A DNA stretch of 64,000 bases, taken from contig NZ_NEXS01000003.1 in NCBI RefSeq assembly GCF_002810445.1, positions 744,001 to 808,000 of the forward strand. The letters run 5' to 3'. Below, piece after piece: positions 7,211 to 16,468 of this stretch. The notes beneath the pieces are model-generated. The model searched no databases, was not told where the DNA came from, and saw nothing but the letters and a program-made list of their open reading frames with translations. Each line of letters starts with the position of its first letter. Positions within the stretch are counted from its first letter, which is position 1. The stretch comes from Advenella sp. S44. Lineage in GTDB: Bacteria > Pseudomonadota > Gammaproteobacteria > Burkholderiales > Burkholderiaceae_B. A program made the position numbers and the translations under genes.

Positions 7211-8600
7211 CTGGCGCAACACAGCGGCCGTCGTGGTCGATCATGGTCTTGTCCGGGTGTGCTCCCCTGTGGCCCGGGCGGCAGGGGTGCAACCCGGTAT
7301 GCGCATCAGTGGCGTTAATACCCTATGTCCTCAGGCCGTACTTACACAATACGATGAACATATTCATCGCTCGTCGATTCAGGCTGCGTCGCTTGCGCTG
7401 TTGCAGTACTCACCTGAACTTGCGCTGGGCGAACGGGATACGTTGTTGCTGGACGTCACCGCCAGTCTCAGTCTTTTTGGGGGTGTACGGCGGCTTTACC
7501 GGCGGATCCAGGGCACTCTGCGTGGGCTCTGCCTGAGCGCCTGTTGCGCCATGGCATCCACGGCGGGCGGCGCCTGGTTGTTGGCGACAGCCGCATGCGC
7601 ACGCTGGCGCCGCTGTCTGAAACCCCATACCCTGGTTCGCCGGCTGGACGCCTTGCCAGTCGGTTCGTTGCCGGCCGCGCATCCTTATGATGCCTGGCTT
7701 GGCAGTATTGGCTGCGCCACCCTGGGCGCCTTGCGGCAACTGCCGCGTGCCGGGTTGCAGCGACGCACCAGCAAACAGGTGCTGCAGGCGCTTGATGCTG
7801 CCTACGGAAAAACGCCTGAAATATTCAAATGGATTATCGCGCCCCTACAGTTCCAGGGGCGTATTGAACTGATCGAACGGGTTGAATATGCCGATGCAAT
7901 AAACCGGGTGGCCGGCAGGCTGGTCGAACAACTCTGCGGCTGGCTGGCGGGGCATCAGCGAGCAGTAACACAGGTGGTCCTGCTGCTTGAGCATGAACGT
8001 GGTCGTCACGCGTGCGCGCCAACCCGTCTGGCGTTGACCACGGCTTCGCCAACCCGGGATCCGTCCCATCTGATGCGGCTGTTGCAGGAGCATCTGCATC
8101 ATCTGAAACTGGCCGCACCTGTCATTGCGCTAGCGCTTGAGGCTGGCAGAATACAGGACGCGGCACCTGTAGCCGAAGACCTGTTTCCCGAACCCGGAGG
8201 GACACCCCAGGATCGTCAGCGGGTGCTCGAGATCATTCTGGCCAGACTGGGTCATGACCGGGTATTGATTCCCCAGCCGCTTGCCGATCACCGTCCTGAA
8301 ATCGCCAACAGGTGGGGACCGGCGAACAAGACTTCAGTCAAAGGACATCTTGTCGATGGTGTAGAGCGGCCTTGCTGGTTGCTGGAAAAACCGCTGCCTC
8401 TGTCTGTGCGCAAGCATCGCCCCTGGTATGGTTCCTCATTGCGCATCTTGCAGGGGCCGGAAAGAATCGAAGATGGCTGGTGGGAAGGGTGGTCACAAAG
8501 AGATTATTTTGTTGCGCAAGACAATACTGGCGTGCGCTACTGGCTGTTCCAGGAGCGCTATGGTCACTTGCGCTGGTTTCTCCATGGGATATTCGGATAG
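7152..8600 (+). CDS. imuB: ImuB, Y-family polymerase-like mutasome protein
   Basis: ImuB is a Y-family DNA polymerase homologue that lacks catalytic activity and bridges DnaE2 to the beta clamp. I chose the ATG at 7152 (MRTWIAVHLLH) because the family starts here and upstream codons overlap imuA; the overlap with imuA is 59 bp. Family marks are LLLDVTASLSLFGGVRRL near residue 95, without the SIDE acidic motif of active polymerases, and the conserved C terminus RDYFVAQDNTGVRYWLFQER. At 482 residues it has normal length. dnaE2 follows after 12 bp. Confidence 0.9.
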   Translation: MRTWIAVHLLHPTLDTLCPDWRNTAAVVVDHGLVRVCSPVARAAGVQPGMRISGVNTLCPQAVLTQYDEHIHRSSIQAASLALLQYSPELALGERDTLLLDVTASLSLFGGVRRLYRRIQGTLRGLCLSACCAMASTAGGAWLLATAACARWRRCLKPHTLVRRLDALPVGSLPAAHPYDAWLGSIGCATLGALRQLPRAGLQRRTSKQVLQALDAAYGKTPEIFKWIIAPLQFQGRIELIERVEYADAINRVAGRLVEQLCGWLAGHQRAVTQVVLLLEHERGRHACAPTRLALTTASPTRDPSHLMRLLQEHLHHLKLAAPVIALALEAGRIQDAAPVAEDLFPEPGGTPQDRQRVLEIILARLGHDRVLIPQPLADHRPEIANRWGPANKTSVKGHLVDGVERPCWLLEKPLPLSVRKHRPWYGSSLRILQGPERIEDGWWEGWSQRDYFVAQDNTGVRYWLFQERYGHLRWFLHGIFG

Positions 8601-8612
8601 GACTGCGCAATC

Positions 8613-11600
8613 ATGGCGATACCTTCCTTTTCCTCTTACGTGCTCCCCGATTATGCTGAGCTGTATTGTCAGAGCAATTACAGTTTCCTGCAGGGAGCCT
8701 CTCATCCTGAAGAACTGGTGCAGAAAGCCTTCGAGCTGAAATACACTGCATTGGCAATAACAGATGAATGTTCCGTGGCAGGCGTTGTGCGCGCCCATGC
8801 GGAAGTGGAGCGGCTGAACAAGCCGATTCTGGAAGAACAAGAGCGCAGGAAAAAAAGCGCTTTGGAAAAAGCGGGCTACGTGCCGGGGCAATCCGGTTCG
8901 TCCCCGCCACCTGCTGTGCCCGCTAGCTCGCCAATGGCGTCGGAAGCTGCGCCGACCGAGCCGCTCTTGCGTCTGCCCATGAAGCTGATCGTGGGGTCTG
9001 TTTTTTCGTTGCATGCGGGACAGCATTGCCCCGCGCTGAAACTTGTCGTGCTTGCGCAAACCCGCCAGGGTTATGGCAATCTGTGCGAGTTCATTACCCT
9101 GGGGCGACGGCGAGCCCCCAAGGGGGAGTATTATTTGACCACCAGTGACATTACCAGTCCTGCCGATCCTTCTGTGGCCCATTTGCAAAATCTGCCCGAG
9201 TGCCTGGGATTGCTGGCGCCTGAGTATGGATCCTCCTACGAACAGATGCTCGCACAGGCCCAATGGGTGGCAAAGGCATTTGCCGGACGTTGCTGGCTGA
9301 TGCTTACGATATTGCACCAGGGACAGGATGCTGCCCACAAGGCCAGGCTCATGGCGGTTTCCAAGGCGACTGGCGTTCCGTTGGTGGCAGCGGGACAGGT
9401 GCAGATGCATGTGCGTTCGCGCAAGCCCGTGCATGACACACTGACCGCGATTCGGCTGGGAAAAAGTGTGCAAGAGTGCGGGTTTGCGCGTGCAGCCAAT
9501 GCCGAACATCATTTGCGCCGGCTGGTGACACTGGCCAATCTGTATCCGCCGGCAGCCCTGGAGCAGACCCTGGAAGTCATGCTTGCATGCCAGTTCAATC
9601 TGTCTGAACTGAAATACGAATATCCCGAAAATATCTGTCCTGAAAATCTGAGCCCGACGGCCTATTTGCGTCAGGAAACCTATGCCGGTGCACAGCGGCG
9701 TTTTAGTGATGGGATACCAGACACTGTCACGCACCAGTTGGAACGTGAGTTGCAGCTCATTGCTGAGCTCAAATACGAAGCCTATTTCCTGACGGTCTAC
9801 GACATTGTTAAATTTGCCCGTTCGCAGAATATTTTATGCCAAGGCAGGGGATCGGCGGCCAATAGTGCAGTTTGCTACTGCCTGGGTATTACCGAGGTTG
9901 ACCCGATGCTTGGCAATAATCTGTTCGAGCGATTTATCAGCAAGGAGCGTAACGAGCCGCCCGATATCGACGTCGATTTCGAACATCAGCGCCGCGAGCT
10001 GGTGATTCAGTATATCTATGAAAAGTATGGCAGGGATCGAGCCGCGCTGACTGCCGTGGTAATTACCTATCGGGTCAAGAGTGTGTTGCGCGATACGGGC
10101 AAGGCCTTAGGCGTGGATCCCTTCATTATCGAGGCGGTGGTGCGTTCCTATCATTACTGGGATGGTCGCGCCAATCTGATGGCGCGCATGAAAGAGAGCG
10201 GACTGGATCCGGCCTCGCCTGTTGCCATGCAATGGGTTTATCTGGCAGAAAAAATCATGGGCTTTCCACGCCATCTGTCTCAGCATCCCGGTGGTTTTGT
10301 CATGTCACGTGGTCCGCTATCCCGGCTGGTCCCCATCGAAAATGCCGCCATGGAAAACCGTAGCGTAGTGCAATGGGACAAGGATGACCTGGATGTGCTG
10401 GGTATTCTGAAGGTAGATGTGCTGGCACTGGGCATGCTCAGTGTTATTCGCCGGGCGCTGGAGTTTGTGTCGTTGCGGCGTGGGTGTCACTTTTGCATGC
10501 AGGATATCCCCAGAGAAGATAAAGATACCTACGATATGATCTGCAAGGCCGACACCATCGGCGTATTTCAGATTGAATCGCGTGCGCAAATGACCATGCT
10601 GCCGCGCTTGCGACCGCGTTGCTATTACGATCTGGTCATCGAGGTTTCTATTATTCGTCCCGGCCCGATACAGGGGGGAATGGTGCATCCCTATCTGCGG
10701 CGACGCCAGGGGCTCGAAAAAATAACCTATCCCAGCCCAGCCGTTCAGTTGGCACTGGAGCGCACGCTGGGTGTGCCGATTTTTCAGGAACAGGTGATGC
10801 AGATCGCTATGAAGGCAGCAGGCTTTACCGGTGGAGAGGCCGATGCGTTGCGACGCTCTATGGCTGCCTGGAAACGCAAAGGGGGGCTGGAAAAGTTCTA
10901 TAACAAAATTATCGGTGGCATGTTGGCCAATGGGTATAAAAGAGAATTTGCCGAGCAAATTTTTCGCCAGATCCAGGGGTTTGGCGAATACGGTTTTCCA
11001 GAAAGCCATGCCGCCAGCTTTGCACTGCTGGCCTACGCCAGCAGCTGGCTCAAGTGTCATGAACCCCAGGCCTTTCTGGCTGCGCTGCTCAACAGTCTGC
11101 CCATGGGGTTTTACAGTGCTTCAACACTGGTTCAGGACGCGCGACGGAACAAGGTCAAGGTATTGCCTGTTGATGTGCAGGTCAGCGATTGGGAAGCCAC
11201 GCTGGAGTTTGTCGCAAGCCAGCCTGAAGACGCACTGAATGCAGGCTCTGGGACAGACTGCGGGACAGAACCCGTCGCACAACCGGTATCGCAACCAACA
11301 TCACAACCGTTGTCGCCGACTTCACTGCCGACATCACAATCGACATCACAGCCAGCAGGCAATGTAGCAACCGTCTCTTTAAGCGACTTTTCGGATAGAT
11401 CCAGGCCTGCGGTCAGACTTGGGCTCAATCAGCTTAAAGGAATGCAAGAGGCGGCGGCGCAGCGGATCGTACAGGCACGCGCCCAGGCTCCTTTTGAATC
11501 GGTTGCCGATCTGGCTCGCCGCGCGGATCTGAACAGGCATGACCTGAATGCACTGGCGGCAGGCAATGCGCTAGCAAGTCTGGCGGGCCATCGCAGAGCT

Positions 11601-12113
11601 GCCCTGTGGGAAGCGGTCGTCAGTGTGCCCGACAAAGACATGCTGCGGGAAGCGCCTGTGTATGAGACAGCCAGCCCGCAACTCACATTGCTTACGGAAG
11701 GCCAGTCAACAGTGGCCGATTACCATTCGCTGGGCCTGACGCTGGGGCGTCATCCACTGGCGCTATTGCGTGAGAAGTTGAGTGCAATGCGTTTTTCCAC
11801 TTCTGCTTTTTTGCAGGAACAGCCCGACAGGCGGCTGGTGCGTGCGGCCGGCATCGTCACGGTCAGACAGCGTCCCGGTACCGCCAAGGGGGTTGTTTTT
11901 GTTACGCTGGAAGATGAATTCGGGCAGATTAATCTGCTGATACGACCGGCACTGGTAGAGCGTCAACGCAAGGAGTTGCTTACCTCGCAGCTATTGGGAG
12001 CTTATGGACGCTGGCAATCAGCCCACGGTGTGCAGCATGTCATCGTCGAGCGCTTGGTCAATCTGACGCATTTGCTGGGTCATTTGCAGACACGCAGCCG
12101 AAATTTCCATTAG
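8613..12113 (+). CDS. dnaE2: Error-prone DNA polymerase III alpha subunit DnaE2 (ImuC)
   Basis: Catalytic polymerase of the SOS mutasome. It has an N-terminal PHP domain (YCQSNYSFLQGASHPEEL), the C-family polymerase core with DIDVDF at residues 451-456 (Asp451 and Asp453 as metal ligands), the tandem helix-hairpin-helix region (LGLNQLKGMQEAAAQRIV) and an OB fold near the end. At 1166 residues it is longer than the typical 1030-1080. Two insertions explain this: a charged/Pro-Ala stretch at residues 73-122 inside the PHP domain, and a Thr/Ser/Gln/Pro-rich linker at about 880-920 made of short repeats. Third gene of the operon. Confidence 0.95.
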   Translation: MAIPSFSSYVLPDYAELYCQSNYSFLQGASHPEELVQKAFELKYTALAITDECSVAGVVRAHAEVERLNKPILEEQERRKKSALEKAGYVPGQSGSSPPPAVPASSPMASEAAPTEPLLRLPMKLIVGSVFSLHAGQHCPALKLVVLAQTRQGYGNLCEFITLGRRRAPKGEYYLTTSDITSPADPSVAHLQNLPECLGLLAPEYGSSYEQMLAQAQWVAKAFAGRCWLMLTILHQGQDAAHKARLMAVSKATGVPLVAAGQVQMHVRSRKPVHDTLTAIRLGKSVQECGFARAANAEHHLRRLVTLANLYPPAALEQTLEVMLACQFNLSELKYEYPENICPENLSPTAYLRQETYAGAQRRFSDGIPDTVTHQLERELQLIAELKYEAYFLTVYDIVKFARSQNILCQGRGSAANSAVCYCLGITEVDPMLGNNLFERFISKERNEPPDIDVDFEHQRRELVIQYIYEKYGRDRAALTAVVITYRVKSVLRDTGKALGVDPFIIEAVVRSYHYWDGRANLMARMKESGLDPASPVAMQWVYLAEKIMGFPRHLSQHPGGFVMSRGPLSRLVPIENAAMENRSVVQWDKDDLDVLGILKVDVLALGMLSVIRRALEFVSLRRGCHFCMQDIPREDKDTYDMICKADTIGVFQIESRAQMTMLPRLRPRCYYDLVIEVSIIRPGPIQGGMVHPYLRRRQGLEKITYPSPAVQLALERTLGVPIFQEQVMQIAMKAAGFTGGEADALRRSMAAWKRKGGLEKFYNKIIGGMLANGYKREFAEQIFRQIQGFGEYGFPESHAASFALLAYASSWLKCHEPQAFLAALLNSLPMGFYSASTLVQDARRNKVKVLPVDVQVSDWEATLEFVASQPEDALNAGSGTDCGTEPVAQPVSQPTSQPLSPTSLPTSQSTSQPAGNVATVSLSDFSDRSRPAVRLGLNQLKGMQEAAAQRIVQARAQAPFESVADLARRADLNRHDLNALAAGNALASLAGHRRAALWEAVVSVPDKDMLREAPVYETASPQLTLLTEGQSTVADYHSLGLTLGRHPLALLREKLSAMRFSTSAFLQEQPDRRLVRAAGIVTVRQRPGTAKGVVFVTLEDEFGQINLLIRPALVERQRKELLTSQLLGAYGRWQSAHGVQHVIVERLVNLTHLLGHLQTRSRNFH

Positions 12114-12207
12114 ACAGGCATCGCCGATAACAGCTTTTGAACAGTACAGCGCAGACGGCAAGCGTCACAGCAAGGATTTCAGCAAGGATTTGAATGTCAG
12201 CCCCCAT

Positions 12208-12308
12208 CATCAACGGACCGACGGACTAACCGGCTAACCGACTAACGGCCGAATAGATAAACGGTCGTCGGCAGTGGATAAACGACTAAACGATTTAACG
12301 ATTTAACG
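12208..12308. repeat. Degenerate short tandem repeats between dnaE2 and lnt
   Basis: The spacer between these convergent genes is made of drifting 8-9 bp units such as GGACTAACC, GGCTAACC and GACTAACGG, then ATAAACGA and ACGATTTA repeated twice. The array runs into the last codons of lnt, whose stop lies inside it. A 12-bp direct repeat (CAGCAAGGATTT) precedes it near 12170-12192. Confidence 0.6.
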
Positions 12309-13899
12309 CCCTGGCTGCGCGCCACTTCAGGACGAGTCCCAGGCCAAGTCCCAGCAGGCTGAGGATCACAATCAGCCAGTTGCCAAGTCTTGCGTATAAG
12401 GTCAGGCCTTGCGTGCCCTGGATCTGCACATCCAGAACATTGGCGGTTGCCGAAGGCAATTGGGCCAATACCCGGCCCTTGGCGTCAATGGCTGCCGTCG
12501 AGCCGGTATTGGTGGCGCGAATCATCGGCCTGGCGGTTTCCATGCTGCGCATGCGTGCGATTTGCAAATGTTGCCTGAGCGCCCAGGTGTTGCCAAACCA
12601 GGCCAGATTACTGACGTTAAATAACACACTGGCCCCGGGTGTGCCGTCAGCCTGCGTATGCAGGGATGGCAGCAGTTCTTCGCCGAAGACGTCTTCATAG
12701 CAGATATTGGGAGCAAAAAGCTGGTTATCGGCCGCAAAACTTTGCTGACCTTGGCCCCCGCGATCGAAGTCACCCAGCGGGATACTCATGATATCGACAA
12801 ACCAGCGAAACCCCAAGGGAACAAATTCGCCAAACGGGACGAGATGACGTTTGTCATATACCGGCAGTTCCTGCCCCTGCATCAGTGCCGATACGGATGT
12901 GTCGCTGTCTATCGCCACGACGCTATTGGTGTAACGGTCCTTGCCATCGATCACAGTATGCACGGGGGTGCCCATGAACAGGGTAGCATCCATCTGCTGG
13001 GCCAGCTCGACGACAGATTGCCAGAACTCGGGCGCCATTCTGTCCTGGAATGTAGGCAAAATGGTTTCAGGAAAAATAATTACAGAGGGCGCGCGTTGAA
13101 TGTCTGCCGCAGGACGCGTAGCCAGTGCAAACTGGGCCTGCAACGAGCTCATCAACTGCGCCGGATCAAACTTCATCTGCTGCGCAATATTGCCCTGAAC
13201 CAGTCGCACTGTCATGGCCGGGCCATGATTGTCAAACCAGGTAATGCGAGTCAGTGCGAAACTGACGATGAACATGCCCAGTAGCGCGCTGGCCATCGCA
13301 GCCATGATGCCGGGACGGTTGTGCTTCACATAATAAACAATGGAAGCAACCAGTCCGCTGGCCAGTGCGGCCAGAAAGGCGACACCATAAACGCCTGCAA
13401 CGGGGGCCCACGCCGACAGCAGGCTATTGGTGTGGGCGTAGCCGATATTGTTCCACGGAAATCCGGTGAAGACGAAGCCGCGCAGCCATTCTCCCAGTGT
13501 CCAGGCGCAGGCCCACAGTAGAGGGCGGCCCAGCGCCTGCGGCACCCGCATGATATTCAGGTCGCGACCGAGCCAGGCTGTGCAGGCCCCTGCGAGCCCT
13601 GCATACAAGGACAGATATAGCGCAAACAGAAATACGGCCAGGGCGGCCAGCGGCGCTGCCATTCCGCCAAAATGATTCATGCTGATGTACAGCCAGTACA
13701 CGCCGACACAGAAACTGCTGGTGCTGAATACAAAGACGGACATGGCTGCCCGTCTGATGCGTTTTGTGCCAAAGACGATATATGCCGGTACGGCCAGGGA
13801 CATGACCTGAACATAGGGCAATGTCCAGCCGGGTAGGGGATCAGGAGAAAAACTCAGGGCATGAATGGCCCCGGCTACTAGGAGAAGGAGCCAGACCAT
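12295..13899 (-). CDS. lnt: Apolipoprotein N-acyltransferase
   Basis: Lnt is an inner-membrane enzyme that adds the third acyl chain to the N-terminal Cys of lipoproteins, the last step of lipoprotein maturation. Several membrane helices fill the first 200 residues; a nitrilase-fold domain in the periplasm follows with the triad Glu in IIFPETILP, Lys in YDKRHLVPFGEF and Cys in APNICYEDVFG; a final helix closes the protein. Length 534 is typical. It starts 4 bp after corC, the classic corC-lnt pair, and is the last gene of the miaB-phoH-ybeY-corC-lnt operon. Confidence 0.97.
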   Translation of the reverse strand: MVWLLLLVAGAIHALSFSPDPLPGWTLPYVQVMSLAVPAYIVFGTKRIRRAAMSVFVFSTSSFCVGVYWLYISMNHFGGMAAPLAALAVFLFALYLSLYAGLAGACTAWLGRDLNIMRVPQALGRPLLWACAWTLGEWLRGFVFTGFPWNNIGYAHTNSLLSAWAPVAGVYGVAFLAALASGLVASIVYYVKHNRPGIMAAMASALLGMFIVSFALTRITWFDNHGPAMTVRLVQGNIAQQMKFDPAQLMSSLQAQFALATRPAADIQRAPSVIIFPETILPTFQDRMAPEFWQSVVELAQQMDATLFMGTPVHTVIDGKDRYTNSVVAIDSDTSVSALMQGQELPVYDKRHLVPFGEFVPLGFRWFVDIMSIPLGDFDRGGQGQQSFAADNQLFAPNICYEDVFGEELLPSLHTQADGTPGASVLFNVSNLAWFGNTWALRQHLQIARMRSMETARPMIRATNTGSTAAIDAKGRVLAQLPSATANVLDVQIQGTQGLTLYARLGNWLIVILSLLGLGLGLVLKWRAARALNR

Positions 13900-13903
13900 G
13901 CGT

Positions 13904-14803
13904 TCAGGCTTGGGATTTAGTATGGCTGCTGCTCATGGCAGACAGGCGCTTGATGTGCAGCCACAGGGCTCGACGGGCGTCGGCGCGCAGTACCTGGAAC
14001 CGCAATCCCTGGAAATCGTAGCTGTCGCCGCGTTGCGGGATGTGGTCCAGCTCTGCGGCGAGCCAGCCGCCGATCGTATCGTAATCGTCTTCGGGAATCG
14101 CAACTTGCAGCGTTTGGTTCAACTGCCGGATATCGGTGATGGCCATGACGCGCCACGAGGTGTCGGTTTCCGGAAAGATGGTCATTTGCGCATCTTCGTC
14201 GTACTCATCCTCGATATCGCCCACAATCTGTTCCAGTACATCCTCCATCGTGACCAGGCCGGCGATGCTGCCGTACTCGTCAATCACAATGGCAATATGA
14301 TTGCGGTTCTCGCGAAAATCTCTAAGCAACTGGTTCAGTCGCTTAGTTTCAGGGATATAGTTGGCAGGCCGGATCAGGCTGCGGATGTCCGTTTGCGGAT
14401 TGTTGATAAAGCGCAGCAAGTCCTTGGCCAGCAGAATGCCGATAATATTGTCTTTTTCTTCTTCATATACCGGAAAGCGTGAATGCGCCGTGTCCAGAAC
14501 GATAGGCAGCAGTTCCTGCAGTGGCTTGCTGATATCGAGCATATCCATGCGCGAACGCGGGACCATGATGTCGCTGACATTTTTTTCGGTAAAGGATATG
14601 GAGCCGACGATCATCGAATAGGAGTCGTCGTCAATAATGTCCCGGTCATGCGCAGAAGAGAGAATCTCCTGGATGTCGTCCCGGTCTTCGGGTTCGTTTT
14701 GGCCCAGCAGGCCTTTTATTCGCTGGATGAGTGAGCGGGAAGTTTGCTTTTTGCCTGGCTGACTGTCCGCCTCGGCATCGTTGGAAGGGTATGGATCTGA
14801 CAT
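13904..14803 (-). CDS. corC: CorC/YbeX-family CBS-domain protein
   Basis: A cytoplasmic protein with two CBS domains (about residues 75-195: IMVPRSRMDML, GSIAGLVTMEDVLEQIVGDIEDE) and a C-terminal CorC_HlyC transporter-associated domain. Unlike the larger CNNM-type relatives it lacks a membrane domain. YbeX/CorC has been linked to magnesium/cobalt efflux and, in E. coli, to ribosome metabolism; its precise job is unsettled. The first 35 residues are polar and disordered. It lies between ybeY and lnt, the arrangement kept across proteobacteria. Confidence 0.93.
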   Translation of the reverse strand: MSDPYPSNDAEADSQPGKKQTSRSLIQRIKGLLGQNEPEDRDDIQEILSSAHDRDIIDDDSYSMIVGSISFTEKNVSDIMVPRSRMDMLDISKPLQELLPIVLDTAHSRFPVYEEEKDNIIGILLAKDLLRFINNPQTDIRSLIRPANYIPETKRLNQLLRDFRENRNHIAIVIDEYGSIAGLVTMEDVLEQIVGDIEDEYDEDAQMTIFPETDTSWRVMAITDIRQLNQTLQVAIPEDDYDTIGGWLAAELDHIPQRGDSYDFQGLRFQVLRADARRALWLHIKRLSAMSSSHTKSQA

Positions 14804-14910
14804 CTCTGGACGTCTAGTTGAAGAAGTTATAAGGATAACGCAAATTCGCGTAGTTTTGATGAAAATAGCGCAAATCTTGGGTAAACCCGGCCTATGTTAC
14901 AACCGCTGTA

Positions 14911-15420
14911 TCAGTGCGGCAGGTAGGGATCGGGGAAACCCAGGCTGGCCAGCAGGCGGGTTTCCGTCGCTTCCATGTGAACCGCGTCATCTTCGTTTTC
15001 GTGATCGTACCCCAGCGCATGCAGCACGCCGTGTATCACGAGATGGGCTGCATGCTGCCTCAGGGTTTTGCGCTGCTGCTCTGCCTCCTGCCGCAGCACC
15101 GGCACGCACAGCACAATATCGCCACGGGCGGTGCCATCCGGATCAATACCGTATTCGAAGGTCAGCACGTTGGTTGCATATGCTCGTGCGCGAAACTGGC
15201 TGTTCAATTCCCGTGCTTCTTCAGTATCGACCAGTCGCAAAGTCAATTCCACCTGAACAATTTCCGGGTTGTGAGCCATGGCCGCGTCTACCGCCCGCAA
15301 CATCCAGCCACGGATACGCTGGCGGGTGATTTCGGGCACCGGCACCACATGCTGGACCGATGTGCGCAAATAGGTGGTATCCCGCGTCCCCCGACGCCGG
15401 GGCGTCTTGCTGTTATTCAC
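14911..15420 (-). CDS. ybeY: Endoribonuclease YbeY
   Basis: YbeY is a zinc-dependent endonuclease in 16S rRNA 3' maturation and ribosome quality control. The diagnostic metal site [15 protein letters not shown] (H-x3-H-x5-H) lies near the C terminus, preceded by the conserved [11 protein letters not shown] suggest a GTG start at 15420, which overlaps the phoH stop (GTGAATAA); the open frame continues 12 codons upstream to an ATG at 15456, which would overlap phoH by 44 bp. Fourth-from-last gene of the miaB operon. Confidence 0.92.
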   Translation of the reverse strand: MNNSKTPRRRGTRDTTYLRTSVQHVVPVPEITRQRIRGWMLRAVDAAMAHNPEIVQVELTLRLVDTEEARELNSQFRARAYATNVLTFEYGIDPDGTARGDIVLCVPVLRQEAEQQRKTLRQHAAHLVIHGVLHALGYDHENEDDAVHMEATETRLLASLGFPDPYLPH

Positions 15421-16468
15421 GAGGCGTGCGGCCTTCGGCCAGATCGTAGGCGTCAATGATGCGGGCCACTAGCGGATGCCTGACGACGTCTTCGCTGGTA
15501 AAGCGGGAAATGGCAATGCCCTGCACCTGGGACAGGACGCGCAGCGCATGTTCCAGGCCGCTTTTCTGGCCTTTGATCAGGTCAATCTGCGATGGGTCCC
15601 CGGTGATCACCGCCTTGCTGCCGAATCCGATGCGGGTCAGGAACATTTTCATTTGTTCCTGGGTCGTGTTTTGCGCTTCATCCAGGATGACAAAAGCATG
15701 GTTCAACGTGCGACCGCGCATATACGCCAACGGCGCGATCTCGATGGTCTGTTTCTCGAACAGTCGCATGACTTTGTCAAACCCCATCAGATCGTATAGC
15801 GCGTCGTAAAGCGGGCGCAGGTAAGGGTCAACTTTCTGGGCCAGATCGCCCGGCAGAAACCCCAGGCGTTCACCGGCTTCCACGGCAGGGCGGGTCAGGA
15901 TGATACGCTGAACATGCTCCCGTTCCAGTGCGTCAATGGCACAGGCGACGGCCAGCCAGGTCTTGCCGGTACCAGCCGGGCCTGTACCAAAGGTGATGTC
16001 GTGCCGCAGAATGTTGTTCAGATAATCGCGCTGGCGCGGTGTGCGAGGACGCAGATCGTTGCGTCTGGTACGCAGCGCGATTGAGCCGCTGTCATCGTCC
16101 AAAGGCGGCAAATCGGGCAGAGCGCCCGCGCCGCTGGCTCGCTTGTGCCTGCTTTCGTCGGTTTCAGCCCGGCCTCTGTCGGCGCCCGCCGATTTTGCAT
16201 TGGCCCGCAACTCGACCAGTCCCAGCTGGATGTCGTCAATGGTCAGGTCCCGATGGCGCGCGCGGCGATGAAACAGGTTGACCGCGCCGGCCGCATCCTG
16301 GGCCTGTTCGCCTTCAATGATCACACGGCTGCCGTTGCGACCGATTGTGACATCGTAAGCCTGGGCGATTTGTTTCAGATTTTCATCCAGCGGGCCACAC
16401 AAATTGGCCAACTGGGTGTTGTCGCCTTCCAGATGGAAGACGACTGGCAAGGTACGCTTTGCCGTCAT
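15413..16468 (-). CDS. ybeZ: PhoH family protein (PhoL/YbeZ)
   Basis: A cytosolic ATPase of the PhoH family, tied to RNA metabolism and working alongside YbeY. The P-loop is [12 protein letters not shown] near residue 160 and the Walker B is [11 protein letters not shown]; the motif TGDPSQIDL follows. The N-terminal 130 residues form the KH-like segment of the YbeZ subfamily. Its ATG overlaps the miaB stop (ATGA at 16465-16468), which indicates translational coupling. Confidence 0.95.
   Translation of the reverse strand: MTAKRTLPVVFHLEGDNTQLANLCGPLDENLKQIAQAYDVTIGRNGSRVIIEGEQAQDAAGAVNLFHRRARHRDLTIDDIQLGLVELRANAKSAGADRGRAETDESRHKRASGAGALPDLPPLDDDSGSIALRTRRNDLRPRTPRQRDYLNNILRHDITFGTGPAGTGKTWLAVACAIDALEREHVQRIILTRPAVEAGERLGFLPGDLAQKVDPYLRPLYDALYDLMGFDKVMRLFEKQTIEIAPLAYMRGRTLNHAFVILDEAQNTTQEQMKMFLTRIGFGSKAVITGDPSQIDLIKGQKSGLEHALRVLSQVQGIAISRFTSEDVVRHPLVARIIDAYDLAEGRTPRE

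Noticed and set aside
7152-8600. Active Y-family polymerase (DinB)
   Set aside because: The acidic SIDE-type catalytic motif is missing and the gene sits in an imuA-imuB-dnaE2 operon, so it is ImuB.
8493-9734. 413-codon open frame on the minus strand
   Set aside because: It lies opposite imuB and dnaE2, whose families and operon order are clear; its translation is His/Gln/Arg-rich shadow sequence with no recognisable motif.
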